A DNA stretch of 64,000 nucleotides, taken from assembly GCA_020161935.1 (NCBI GenBank), contig JAIUNI010000021.1:1-64000 (forward strand). Direction: 5' to 3'. The notes under the pieces are model-generated. The model did no database searches. It was given only the letters and a program-made list of their open reading frames with translations, and was not told the origin of the DNA. This DNA comes from Chloroflexota bacterium (GTDB lineage: Bacteria; Chloroflexota; Anaerolineae; Aggregatilineales; Phototrophicaceae). Below are positions 8,401 to 15,136 of the stretch, one piece after another. A program made the position numbers and the translations under genes. Every line of letters begins with the position of its first letter. Within the stretch, counting starts at the first letter, position 1.

Positions 8401-8700
8401 CAGCGCGAGGTTGAGCGCGGTTTGCCCCCCGACCGTCGGCAGAATGGCATCCGGCTTTTCCTGCTCAATGATGCGTTCGCAGAGTTCCGGCGTGAGCGGC
8501 TCGACATAGGTCGCATCCGCGAACTCCGGGTCGGTCATAATCGTCGCCGGGTTGGAGTTGACGAGGACGATGCGGTAGCCTTCGCGGCGCAGGACTTTAC
8601 AGGCTTGCACGCCTGAATAATCGAATTCGCAGCCTTGACCGATGACGATGGGGCCAGAGCCGATAACCATAATTGTGCGGATGTCAGTTCGTTTGGGCAT
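5500..8700 (-). CDS. carB: Carbamoyl-phosphate synthase large subunit
   Basis: Full-length 1066-residue CarB, which makes carbamoyl phosphate from bicarbonate, ammonia and two ATP for arginine and pyrimidine synthesis. It shows the expected internal duplication. The first half opens with IMVIGSGPIVIGQG and has an ATP-grasp glycine loop (TLGGSGGGVAYN). The second half opens near residue 553 with VIVLGGGPNRIGQG and has YVLGGRGMEIV. An MGS-like allosteric domain forms the last 130 residues or so, from KVFISVNDNDKTAV. The ATG at 8700 has AGGAA upstream. It is the last gene of the minus-strand arginine block, separated from carA by about 4 kb of small inserted genes. Confidence 0.97.
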   Translation of the reverse strand: MPKRTDIRTIMVIGSGPIVIGQGCEFDYSGVQACKVLRREGYRIVLVNSNPATIMTDPEFADATYVEPLTPELCERIIEQEKPDAILPTVGGQTALNLALALHEQGILQKYNIELIGASFDSIQLAEDRQLFKDAMTEIGLKSPPSEVVRTVDDAVRVANTLRYPVLVRPSFTLGGSGGGVAYNENELRTIAERGIKLSPVGQVLIDMSLLGWKEYELEVMRDSQGNFVVVCSIENLDPMGVHTGDSITVAPVQTLTDKEMQRLRDMSKAVLDKVGLATGGANVQFAVSPEDGEVYVIEMNPRVSRSSALASKATGFPIAKIAALLAVGFSLDEIPNDITRVTPASFEPSLDYVVVKIPRWNFEKFKGVDRVLGPQMKAVGEVMAIGRTFPEALQKGIRALDIGIVGFGSKLGEATSEMLKVPTAQRLFQTASALFNGMSLDEVSQTTGFDPWFVRQMGDIITIQHTILDKKLTLDRLDAADFLKLKRYGYSDAHVAQLLGVLETQVRAHRKSLGVIPSYYRVDTCAAEFEAHTPYLYSTYEEGDESEPTTNKKVIVLGGGPNRIGQGIEFDYCCVHACFSLKKLGYETIMVNCNPETVSTDYDTADRLYFEPLTVEDVLNIIDAEKPDGILVQFGGQTPLNLARALSEAGAPIWGTSYYTINLAEDRKHFNALMEQLEIAQPEGGTALTRDEAIGVANKIGYPVLIRPSYVLGGRGMEIVFDDAALINWIDTNIEWNGHPVLIDRFLDDAFEVDVDALCDGETVTVGGIMEQIEEAGIHSGDSACVLPPYKITRYHLEIIREYTERIGLALNVKGAFNIQFAIRDEVVYVLEVNPRASRTLPFVSKATGVPLASYAAQISAGKTLTELNFLVEPVVEGNFIKEVVLPFQKFPGVDARLSPEMRSTGEVMGHASTFGHAYAKAQIAANAALPQSGKVFISVNDNDKTAVLKIARDLHQLGFTLVATAGTASAITAAGLPVTTVNKVSDGSPNIVDSVRAGEIALIINTPRGGKAHEDGSLIRGTAIAYGVPIITTLTGAMAAVQGIHSVRNKPLRVRSLQAHHATV

Positions 8701-8787
8701 GTGGTGTTCCTAGCTACAAGATACGAGTTGCAGGCGGCAGATTAAGAAAAGACACTGGTAAGAAAATTTTTAAACTAAACCCATGAA

Positions 8788-9030
8788 TCAACCTGAAAGA
8801 AGTTTATAAAGCGCTCGATCTATACGTTCAAGATCAGCATATCTCACCGCGTGATTTGCGGGTGCATTAACACACATGGAAGAAGTGATATGCGTACGAA
8901 TCGTTGTATCAGGGTATTCTGTACCTTTTCGCTTCATACATTTCAAAATTTCTAAAATCGAAAATTCATTCACCTTTTTATGATTGATAATATCATTCGC
9001 GCAATCGAGTATTTCTTCCCTACAGGTCAT
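8788..9030 (-). CDS. Small hypothetical protein, probable winged-helix-like domain
   Basis: An 80-residue protein with the pattern F-x-I-x-E-I-x3-MKRKGT-x-YPDTTIRTHI-x4-CVNAPANHAV-x-Y-x-DLERI. I remember this pattern from small proteins in actinobacteria and Chloroflexota annotated as DUF7669-like and sometimes fused to nuclease domains. The TTIRTH helix followed by a beta wing suggests nucleic-acid binding. It lies between carB and a run of toxin-antitoxin-like genes. The family name is from memory and uncertain. Confidence 0.55.
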   Translation of the reverse strand: MTCREEILDCANDIINHKKVNEFSILEILKCMKRKGTEYPDTTIRTHITSSMCVNAPANHAVRYADLERIDRALYKLLSG

Positions 9031-9086
9031 AATTCGCCTCTTCTGACTTGGCGTTCACTCGTCATAAAATTCACGCCGATGACCGA

Positions 9087-9320
9087 TCATCCCAACGAGT
9101 AGGACAAACCCAAATCTTTCACCACATCATCAACCGAAAGCCGTTGAGGTTTCTCATCACGATACCGTCTTAATCGCTCGGCAATCTCTGGCGCGAAGTT
9201 CGGTTCGGTAGACATATCCTCACCAAGCACTTCGAGTAACGCATCACGAACTGCATCATGAACGAGTGTTTTGAGTTCGTCAGGTGTCAGGGTTATTTGT
9301 ACATTCTGTCGGTCAGACAT
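9087..9320 (-). CDS. Antitoxin-like small protein
   Basis: A 77-residue protein with a short beta strand (NVQITLTP), a long helix (DELKTLVHDAVRDALLEVLGE) and a C-terminal RLSVDDVVKDLGLS. This layout is usual for small antitoxins that sit beside RelE- or BrnT-type toxins, but no such toxin is adjacent. The ATG at 9320 is used because GAGGAAG lies in front; the GTG at 9335 is inside that site. It follows the DUF2442 gene after 15 bases and is probably co-transcribed with it. Confidence 0.5.
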   Translation of the reverse strand: MSDRQNVQITLTPDELKTLVHDAVRDALLEVLGEDMSTEPNFAPEIAERLRRYRDEKPQRLSVDDVVKDLGLSYSLG

Positions 9321-9335
9321 TAGCTTCTTCCTCAC

Positions 9336-9611
9336 TTATCCAACTTGCGGTATGGGCGGCTTTGGTTGAACACCCTGTAACATACCTTCAATGCTTAAAT
9401 CCTCATCGAGTTCTTCCCAGTGGATACCAAATGCCCAAAGCTCGTAGTCCGCAAGCTGCTGTGGCGTAGCATTCAGCAAACGTGGATACCATTCCAGAGG
9501 GGTACCAATGAGACGACCATCCTTAAGTGTGACGAGCAATAAACCGTCGCGTATTTCGAGCGAAACAGGCATTTTGCTCTCATCAAACTTATTGGTATTC
9601 AAGTCATCCAT
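9336..9611 (-). CDS. DUF2442 family protein
   Basis: A 91-residue protein with the DUF2442 layout: a strand pair RDGLLLVTLKDGRLIGTPLEWYPRL, then ATPQQLADYELWAFGIHWEELDEDLSIEGML. DUF2442 proteins are commonly encoded directly after DUF4160 proteins, as here, and the pair is regarded as a possible toxin-antitoxin module. Its start is one base past the upstream stop, suggesting translational coupling. No biochemical function is established. Confidence 0.75.
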   Translation of the reverse strand: MDDLNTNKFDESKMPVSLEIRDGLLLVTLKDGRLIGTPLEWYPRLLNATPQQLADYELWAFGIHWEELDEDLSIEGMLQGVQPKPPIPQVG

Positions 9612-9612
9612 A

Positions 9613-9846
9613 TCAGTCTCCTTGAAATTCCTGCCACTTAAGGAGTAAGAATTCTCGATTTTCCTCTATGATTAGAACAATTTCGTTAAGCTGCCGTCGA
9701 TTAAGTTGATAATATTCCACAATACGGATTGGATCGAGTTCAACTTTTGCCGCCCCCTCAGCATGTTGCACATGAATATGAGGCGGTATATGATCGTTGG
9801 TAAAAATAATAAAGCGGTATCCTTTAACTCTCAACACTGTTGGCAT
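9613..9846 (-). CDS. DUF4160 family protein
   Basis: A 77-residue protein with the diagnostic start MPTVLRVKGYRFIIFTNDHIPPHIHV, a conserved His-rich turn (PPHIHVQH), and a C-terminal helix with RRQLNEIVLIIEENREFLLLKWQEF. It is the usual upstream partner of DUF2442. The function is unknown; the linked arrangement with DUF2442 supports a two-component module. Full length. Confidence 0.8.
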   Translation of the reverse strand: MPTVLRVKGYRFIIFTNDHIPPHIHVQHAEGAAKVELDPIRIVEYYQLNRRQLNEIVLIIEENREFLLLKWQEFQGD

Positions 9847-9914
9847 TCGTCCAGCATCCTAATCAAGGCATCTGCTTCTACGGTTCGAGTTCACCCGCTT
9901 ATAACGAGCCTAAT

Positions 9915-11246
9915 TCACACCGCTAATAACCGCTCCACACACTCGCGAAAAACGGCAGTATGTCGGTCAATATCAGCTTCGGTGGTCTGTGGTGCGATGA
10001 GTGCCATATTGTGGAACGGTGTGAGCAAGATACCACGGTTCAACGCTGCAAGGTGCATGTAACGGTCAAGGTCGTCATCCATCGACGCGACCGCTTCCCC
10101 ACCGTTTTGGGGCGCATTTTCGCAGAACCAGTATTCGGCACGGCAGCCCAACTGTGTAACGTGCCACGGCAAATCGTACTCGTCAATCACCGACTGCACG
10201 CCATCCGTCCAGCGTTCCGCCAGCGGGATCGTATGGGCATAAGCCTCGTCCGTCAGCACATGCTCCAACGTGGCCTTCATCGCCGCCACCGACAGCGCGT
10301 TCCCCGCCAGCGTCCCACCGATGCCGCCCGTATCGGCATGATCGACACTCAGCTTTTGCTGGATGCGTTCCGCAACTTCGGCACTGAAGCCGTAAACCGC
10401 AGTCGGGATACCCCCACCAATCGGTTTGCCGATGGTCAGGATATCGGGTTCGAGGTTGTAAGCCGCCGTATAGCCACCGGGGCTGGTACAAATCGTGTGC
10501 GTCTCGTCAATAATGAGCAGCGTCCCCGTTCGCCGTGTCATCTCGCGCAGCGCCTCGTGGAAACCCGCTTGAGGATGGACGATGCCGATGTTCGTCATCA
10601 CCGGCTCGGCAAGCACACACGCCACTTCACCCGTGGACAGCACCGCTTCCAACGCCGCGAGATCGTTAAACTCGACAACACGTGTCGTCTCAGAGGGGTT
10701 AACCGCCGCACCGATGTTGCCCCGACGCGGCACGACATCGCCGTCAACCAGCGAGGCAAACGTTTCATCAACCGTCCCGTGATAGCACCAGTTGAACACC
10801 AGCACATACTTCCGTCCGGTAATCTGCCGCGCAAGCCGCAGGGCAAAACGGTTCGCATCCGTCGCCGTCAGCGCCAACTGCCAGTACGGCAGCCCGAAGC
10901 GCCGTTCGAGTTCCCGCCCGATCCACAGCGCATCCTCTGTCGGCAGCATAAAGGTGATGCCACGCGCGATCTGCTGGGCAATTGCTTCCACCGTTGCCTG
11001 TGGAGCGTGTCCGGTCATCGCGCCTGTATCGCCGAGGCACAGGTCAAGGTACCGGTTGCCATCCACATCGGTAAAATGTGCGCCGGAAGCCTGTTCGACA
11101 AAAACCGGATATGCCCCTGCCCACTTCACCATCCAGTGCATCGGTACACCGGAGAGCCAATGGGATTGAGCTTCTGCAAACAACTCTTGGGAACGCGGGT
11201 GTGAGTCGATAAAACGCTGCTGCTCGTCAGCCAAACACTGTTGCAA
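9915..11246 (-). CDS. Class III PLP aminotransferase, glutamate-1-semialdehyde aminomutase-like
   Basis: About 443 residues. The PLP fold is clear: DGNRYLDLCLGDTGAMTGH near the start, CYHGTVDET, the Asp of IIDETHT that binds the PLP ring, and the Schiff-base lysine in DILTIGKPIGGGIPTAVYGFS. It is closer to transaminases related to glutamate-1-semialdehyde aminomutase than to ArgD; the substrate is unknown. The given start is a TTG at 11246, but similarity to homologues appears to continue upstream as IDRTR. The only start-like codon there is an ATT at 11273 with AGGGGA in front, bounded by an in-frame TAA at 11286-11288. The true start may therefore be non-canonical. Confidence 0.8.
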   Translation of the reverse strand: MQQCLADEQQRFIDSHPRSQELFAEAQSHWLSGVPMHWMVKWAGAYPVFVEQASGAHFTDVDGNRYLDLCLGDTGAMTGHAPQATVEAIAQQIARGITFMLPTEDALWIGRELERRFGLPYWQLALTATDANRFALRLARQITGRKYVLVFNWCYHGTVDETFASLVDGDVVPRRGNIGAAVNPSETTRVVEFNDLAALEAVLSTGEVACVLAEPVMTNIGIVHPQAGFHEALREMTRRTGTLLIIDETHTICTSPGGYTAAYNLEPDILTIGKPIGGGIPTAVYGFSAEVAERIQQKLSVDHADTGGIGGTLAGNALSVAAMKATLEHVLTDEAYAHTIPLAERWTDGVQSVIDEYDLPWHVTQLGCRAEYWFCENAPQNGGEAVASMDDDLDRYMHLAALNRGILLTPFHNMALIAPQTTEADIDRHTAVFRECVERLLAV

Positions 11247-11300
11247 GCGGGTACGGTCAATTACGGTGCCAATGTTCTCTTCCCCTTATTCGAATACCTT

Positions 11301-11639
11301 CTATAAATATTCGACTAGATTTTGCATTTCTTCAGCGGAGTACACGCCGCAGAGTAATTCAAGAAACTTTACCCAATCGCCAATTGTATGTTGGTGATGT
11401 TGACCAAAAACAATGCCTGAATGTTCCATTCCAGACATCGCAAAATCAACATAATCAGCATCGTAGGTACACAGGACACACCCCATCTCAACAGCACGTT
11501 TCAAATGATTGATGTCCGAATCGCCTAGCAAGTTTAAGTCACGGACAGTTACCACATCGATACCCCGCCGCTTAAGTTGGTCAGCAATCGCAACTTGCAT
11601 ATTTTCATCGAGGTAAAAGCGAATGGTCGTTGCCAACAC
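11301..11639 (-). CDS. DUF5615 PIN-like toxin candidate
   Basis: A 112-residue protein with the DUF5615 pattern: RFYLDENMQVAIADQLKRRGIDVVTVRD, then LCTYDADYVDFA. The conserved acidic residues resemble a PIN-domain active site (Asp10, Glu11, Asp80 by eye). Such proteins pair with DUF433 proteins in what looks like a toxin-antitoxin system. The gene overlaps the end of the upstream DUF433 gene by 35 bases in a different frame, so the two are surely co-expressed. Unlike the second copy further upstream, it is intact. Confidence 0.75.
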   Translation of the reverse strand: MLATTIRFYLDENMQVAIADQLKRRGIDVVTVRDLNLLGDSDINHLKRAVEMGCVLCTYDADYVDFAMSGMEHSGIVFGQHHQHTIGDWVKFLELLCGVYSAEEMQNLVEYL

Positions 11640-11907
11640 GCTTCTCCTTTAGTTCTTGAGCGCGACGTATTTGCTCGTGAATATAGTCATCCATTTCAGA
11701 TTTATGATCGTAATAGTAGGACAACGCGGCGTAAACTTGTGGTAGTGACAGATCATACCAAGCCGCAATCCCATCAGCATCCTGCCGATGATATATTTTC
11801 ACGATAGCAACATCTGCAACAGTAATTGTCGTTCCCACAATATAGGGACGACCGTTACGTACGTTGGGGTTAATCGCAATCAGGTTGATACTCTGCATGA
11901 TGTCCAT
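11605..11907 (-). CDS. DUF433 antitoxin candidate
   Basis: A 100-residue protein with the DUF433 signature INPNVRNGRPYIVGTTITVADVAI and AAWYDLSLPQVYAALSYYYDHKSEMDDYI. DUF433 proteins have a winged-helix-like DNA-binding part and are the presumed antitoxins of DUF5615 proteins. The next gene overlaps its end. The start is either 11907 or the ATG three codons on. It sits just downstream of a 72-bp carA-like remnant. Confidence 0.78.
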   Translation of the reverse strand: MDIMQSINLIAINPNVRNGRPYIVGTTITVADVAIVKIYHRQDADGIAAWYDLSLPQVYAALSYYYDHKSEMDDYIHEQIRRAQELKEKRVGNDHSLLPR

Positions 11908-11934
11908 GTTCGTATTCCTTAAATCTAATGTGAT

Positions 11935-12006
11935 CTACTTCACCGTCTCGCCAGACTTCACCCGACCGACAAACTCATCAAACAGATAGAGCGAGTCATG
12001 CGGGCC
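11935..12006 (-). pseudogene. Second carA 3' end (23 codons plus stop)
   Basis: These 72 bases encode the same last 23 residues as the intact carA (GPHDSLYLFDEFVGRVKSGE then TVK) and end in TAG instead of TAA. Compared with 12648-12719 there are six base differences before the stop codon, all at third codon positions and all synonymous (Gly, Val, Phe, Asp, Tyr, His). Similarity stops sharply at 12006/12007. Together with the real carA end it brackets the DUF433/DUF5615 module at 12007-12647. The pattern points to recombination with a related carA, not drift of a dead copy. Confidence 0.85.
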
Positions 12007-12016
12007 GATTTCCCTT

Positions 12017-12393
12017 TTAATCTTCACTGCCTATCGGTAAATTGCGTACCCTAATTCGGGTTTCTTCAATAACGACTAGACTACCGTTCTCTAGTTCTTT
12101 ACTGACCGCCGCAAGATTACTCAAGATAATAGTACTTGATCCGATGGCTGACGTAAGGACGGCCAACGAAACAGGATCACAGATGGTTTTGGGACATTCC
12201 GCGAAGCAAGAATACGACCAAAGTCTGTGTCTGCGGAAATTAATACACGGCACTCTTTCGCCGCACGTTCAAAAACGATTTCGTCATCAGCTGCTTGAAG
12301 ACCGTAAGTACGAACGTGAACCGCATCATGCCCTGCACTTTGCAGATCAATCGCAATATTGGGCGAAAGAGCATTATCGACAAGAAACTTCAC
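12017..12393 (-). pseudogene. Frameshifted DUF5615 toxin candidate
   Basis: The first 90 codons (12121-12393) read KFLVDNALSPNIAIDLQSAGHDAVHVRTYGLQAADDE... and stop at a TGA after DQVLLS. In the frame one base away the family's normal tail continues: ILSNLAAVSKELENGSLVVIEETRIRVRNLPIG to a stop at 12017. Restoring one base near 12125-12130 would give a normal protein of about 125 residues. Either the toxin is inactivated by a one-base deletion or this is a sequencing error. It follows its DUF433 partner after two bases. Confidence 0.8.
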
Positions 12394-12395
12394 GT

Positions 12396-12620
12396 TTAAC
12401 TCACAAGTGGAAGCTGACGTTCACGAACCGCTGATGCCGCAAATTGCAACGCTTCAAGAATATCTTCTAGCTCTAAGTCAGGATATGCGTTTAGGATTTC
12501 ATCATTCGACATACCAGACGCGATCATATCCACAACAGTCGCAACCGGAATTCGCAATCCACGAATGCATGGAAGACCATCCATCTGCTCTGGTTTCACA
12601 GTTATACGCTGAAACTTCAT
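12396..12620 (-). CDS. DUF433 antitoxin candidate, second copy
   Basis: A 74-residue protein with the DUF433 core: RITVKPEQMDGLPCIRGLRIPVATVVDMIASGMSNDEILNAYPDLELEDILEALQFAA. It is the presumed antitoxin of the frameshifted DUF5615 gene directly downstream. It is closer to the standard DUF433 length than the copy at 11605. The pair is inserted between two versions of the carA 3' end. An antitoxin kept beside a broken toxin is stable, so the break may be real. Confidence 0.8.
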   Translation of the reverse strand: MKFQRITVKPEQMDGLPCIRGLRIPVATVVDMIASGMSNDEILNAYPDLELEDILEALQFAASAVRERQLPLVS

Positions 12621-12647
12621 GCGCTTGTTTCCTCGTTCTATTGAAAC

Positions 12648-13787
12648 TTACTTCACCGTCTCGCCAGACTTCACCCGCCCAACGAACTCGTCAAACAGGT
12701 AGAGCGAGTCGTGCGGGCCGGGGGCCGCTTCAGGATGATACTGCACGCTGAACACACCGAGGTCAACATGCCGCAGTCCTTCGACCGAGTTGTCGTTCAG
12801 ATTGACGTGCGTGATCTCCGCGCCGGACAGGTTGCTATCCGAGGTGACGGCAAACCCGTGGTTGTGGCTGCTGATCTCAACCACACCCGTCAGCAAGTTC
12901 TTGACCGGTTGGTTGCCGCCGCGATGCCCGAAGCGCATCTTCTCGGTTGTGCCGCCTAGCGCGAGGCCGACAATCTGGTGACCGAGGCAAATACCGAATA
13001 TTGGCAGCTTGCCAAGCAGGTCTTTTACATTCTGGATGGCATAGGTAACCGCCGCCGGGTCGCCGGGGCCGTTGCTCAGGAATACACCAGCGGGGTTCAT
13101 CGCCAACACTTCGGAGGCAGGTGTATGTGATGGCACGACCGTCACCCGCAAGCCGCGGTCGGTCATCATCCGCAAAATATTACGTTTGATGCCAAAGTCG
13201 TAAGCCACGATCAGCGGGCCGGTCGCATCATAGTGGTGGTCGCGATACCACTGTGGGTCGCTGCGTTCGTTCCAGTTGTAAGGTTCGGCGCTCGTCACGT
13301 CATCAACGAGATTCCAGCCGGACATATCCGGCGATTGACGCGCGATTTCAACCAGCGCTTGCGGGTCGTTGGCGGCTTCACCGTGGGCGATGGCAGCCCG
13401 CATCACACCCACGCTGCGAATATGGCGAACGAGCGCACGGGTGGCGACATCCGACAACCCCATGATGCCCTGCGCCTTCAGATAGCTGTCGAGGTCGCCC
13501 TGTTCGCGCCAGTTGCTCACCACCGGACTCAGCGAGCGCACCACAAAGCCGGATACCCAGATGCGTTCTGATTCGGGGTCGAGCAGGTTGATGCCCGTGT
13601 TGCCCACATGCGAAACCGTCATCGTAACGATCTGCTTGTGGTAAGAGGGGTCGGTCAGGATTTCCTGATAGCCGGTCATTGAGGTGTTAAAGACAAGTTC
13701 ACCCGTTTGCACGCCCTCCGCGCCAAAGCCAGTCCCCTTAAAAATCCGCCCGTCTTCGAGCGCCAAACATCCGATCATATTCACCAT
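12648..13787 (-). CDS. carA: Carbamoyl-phosphate synthase small (glutaminase) subunit
   Basis: A full-length 379-residue CarA, which supplies ammonia from glutamine to CarB. The N-terminal CPSase small-chain domain (ALEDGRIFKGTGFG, TGYQEILTDPSY) is followed by a class I glutamine amidotransferase domain. That domain has the nucleophile Cys in FGICLGHQIVGLALGG and the His and Glu of the triad in QYHPEAAPGPHDS. The start is 13787 or the ATG at 13778. It follows argJ by 44 bases. Its last 23 codons are repeated downstream at 11935-12006. Confidence 0.97.
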   Translation of the reverse strand: MVNMIGCLALEDGRIFKGTGFGAEGVQTGELVFNTSMTGYQEILTDPSYHKQIVTMTVSHVGNTGINLLDPESERIWVSGFVVRSLSPVVSNWREQGDLDSYLKAQGIMGLSDVATRALVRHIRSVGVMRAAIAHGEAANDPQALVEIARQSPDMSGWNLVDDVTSAEPYNWNERSDPQWYRDHHYDATGPLIVAYDFGIKRNILRMMTDRGLRVTVVPSHTPASEVLAMNPAGVFLSNGPGDPAAVTYAIQNVKDLLGKLPIFGICLGHQIVGLALGGTTEKMRFGHRGGNQPVKNLLTGVVEISSHNHGFAVTSDSNLSGAEITHVNLNDNSVEGLRHVDLGVFSVQYHPEAAPGPHDSLYLFDEFVGRVKSGETVK

Positions 13788-13831
13788 CCAAATTACACAT
13801 TAACCGCAAAGACGCGGCGTACTAGAAAATC

Positions 13832-15064
13832 CTACGAGCGATAATCACCGTTGATCGAGACATAATCATGGCTGAGGTCACATGTCCACACCGTAGACGA
13901 ACCCAGCCCCGCGCCGCAGTCCAGCAGAATGCTGACCGACGCATTCTTGAAAATAGCGGTTGCCTGTTCTTCGCTGTAAGCCGTCGGCATACCGTTGGTG
14001 AACAGCAGCAGCGACTCATCCGTCGCCGCTTCGATCTCGCCGGGAGTAATCCATAGCTTGACATATTCCGGCACGATGTTGATACCCGCCCGACCCGCCG
14101 CCGCGACGATACGTCCCCAGTTGGCATCGTTGCCAAAGAAAGCCGTCTTAACCAGCGGCGAGGTGGCAATCGTGTTCGCGATCTGGTGGGCCGCTTCCGG
14201 CGAGGGTGCGCCCTTCACCGTCAGCGTAATGAACTTGGTCACGCCTTCGCCATCCCGCACGATGTCCTGCGCCAGCTTGCGGCACACGGCGGTCAGCGCC
14301 TCGTGGAAAGCAGTGAACTCCTCCGGCGATTGCAGTGTCACCCCGCTGACCCCGTTCGCCAGCAGCAGCAGCGTATCGTTGGTGCTCATGTCGCCATCAA
14401 CCACCACACGGTTAAAGGTCGTTTCGGAGGCCGATTGCAGCAGGCCCTTCGCCGTATCCGCTGGCAGCGACACATCCGTGACCACCACGCCGAGCATGGT
14501 CGCCATGTTGGGGGCGATCATCCCCGCGCCTTTGGCAATTCCCGCGATGTGGTAAGTCGCACCGCTGGCAGTCGTCACTTGGGCGTAGGCTTCTTTCGGG
14601 CGAGTGTCGGTAGTCATAATGCCCGCCGCTGCTGCTGCCCAATCCCCGCCCAGTGACCCGCTGGCGAGTTCAATCCCGTGCGCGATCTTTTCCATCGGTA
14701 GCTGCGAGCCAATGACACCGGTAGACATCACAAGCACTTCGTCAGCACCGATACCTATTTTCTCGGCGGTCAATCTTGCCATCTCACGGGCATTAGCCAG
14801 CCCCTGCTCACCGGTACAGGCGTTGGCACATTTGGTATTGACCGTCACCGCGCGGATGTGATTTTTGTTGCCTTGAAGCTGCTCCATGTCAAACAGCACC
14901 GGCGCAGCCTTCATGTGGTTAGTGGTGAAAACACCCGCCGCCGTGCAGGGCGCATCGCTGACGATCAGTGTCATATCGAGCGCGTTGTTCTTCTTCAAAC
15001 CGGCGGCAACACCCGCGACGCGGAAACCGGGAACTTGTTCGATTGAGGGTTTTACGTCTGTCAC
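13832..15064 (-). CDS. argJ: Arginine biosynthesis bifunctional protein ArgJ
   Basis: A 410-residue ornithine acetyltransferase/N-acetylglutamate synthase, which recycles the acetyl group in the cyclic arginine pathway. The self-cleavage site is seen in APNMATMLGVVVTD, where the Thr of ATML becomes the nucleophile of the beta chain. Other family stretches are GVFTTNHMKAAPV, GVIGSQLPM, VVDGDMSTNDT and GRAGIN. The start is a GTG at 15064 with AAGGA upstream. Having ArgJ fits the lack of a separate argA or argE here. Confidence 0.96.
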   Translation of the reverse strand: MTDVKPSIEQVPGFRVAGVAAGLKKNNALDMTLIVSDAPCTAAGVFTTNHMKAAPVLFDMEQLQGNKNHIRAVTVNTKCANACTGEQGLANAREMARLTAEKIGIGADEVLVMSTGVIGSQLPMEKIAHGIELASGSLGGDWAAAAAGIMTTDTRPKEAYAQVTTASGATYHIAGIAKGAGMIAPNMATMLGVVVTDVSLPADTAKGLLQSASETTFNRVVVDGDMSTNDTLLLLANGVSGVTLQSPEEFTAFHEALTAVCRKLAQDIVRDGEGVTKFITLTVKGAPSPEAAHQIANTIATSPLVKTAFFGNDANWGRIVAAAGRAGINIVPEYVKLWITPGEIEAATDESLLLFTNGMPTAYSEEQATAIFKNASVSILLDCGAGLGSSTVWTCDLSHDYVSINGDYRS

Positions 15065-15107
15065 TGAACAATCCTTAATAGTTAGGCTTAACGCAAAAAA
15101 TAATGGT

Positions 15108-15130
15108 GGGGTTTGCCGGCAGCAAACCCT
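15108..15130. repeat. Short palindromic word of the 'gtaggg...ccctac' repeat family
   Basis: GGGTTTGC at 15109-15116 and GCAAACCC at 15122-15129 form a hairpin between argD and argJ. The same word occurs at 50273-50292, 50464-50484 and 55655-55676. Confidence 0.55.
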
Positions 15131-15136
15131 TCCTGA

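Noticed and set aside
9960..11204. 414-codon plus-strand frame opposite the aminotransferase
   Set aside because: No family signature; the minus-strand protein has a full PLP enzyme pattern.
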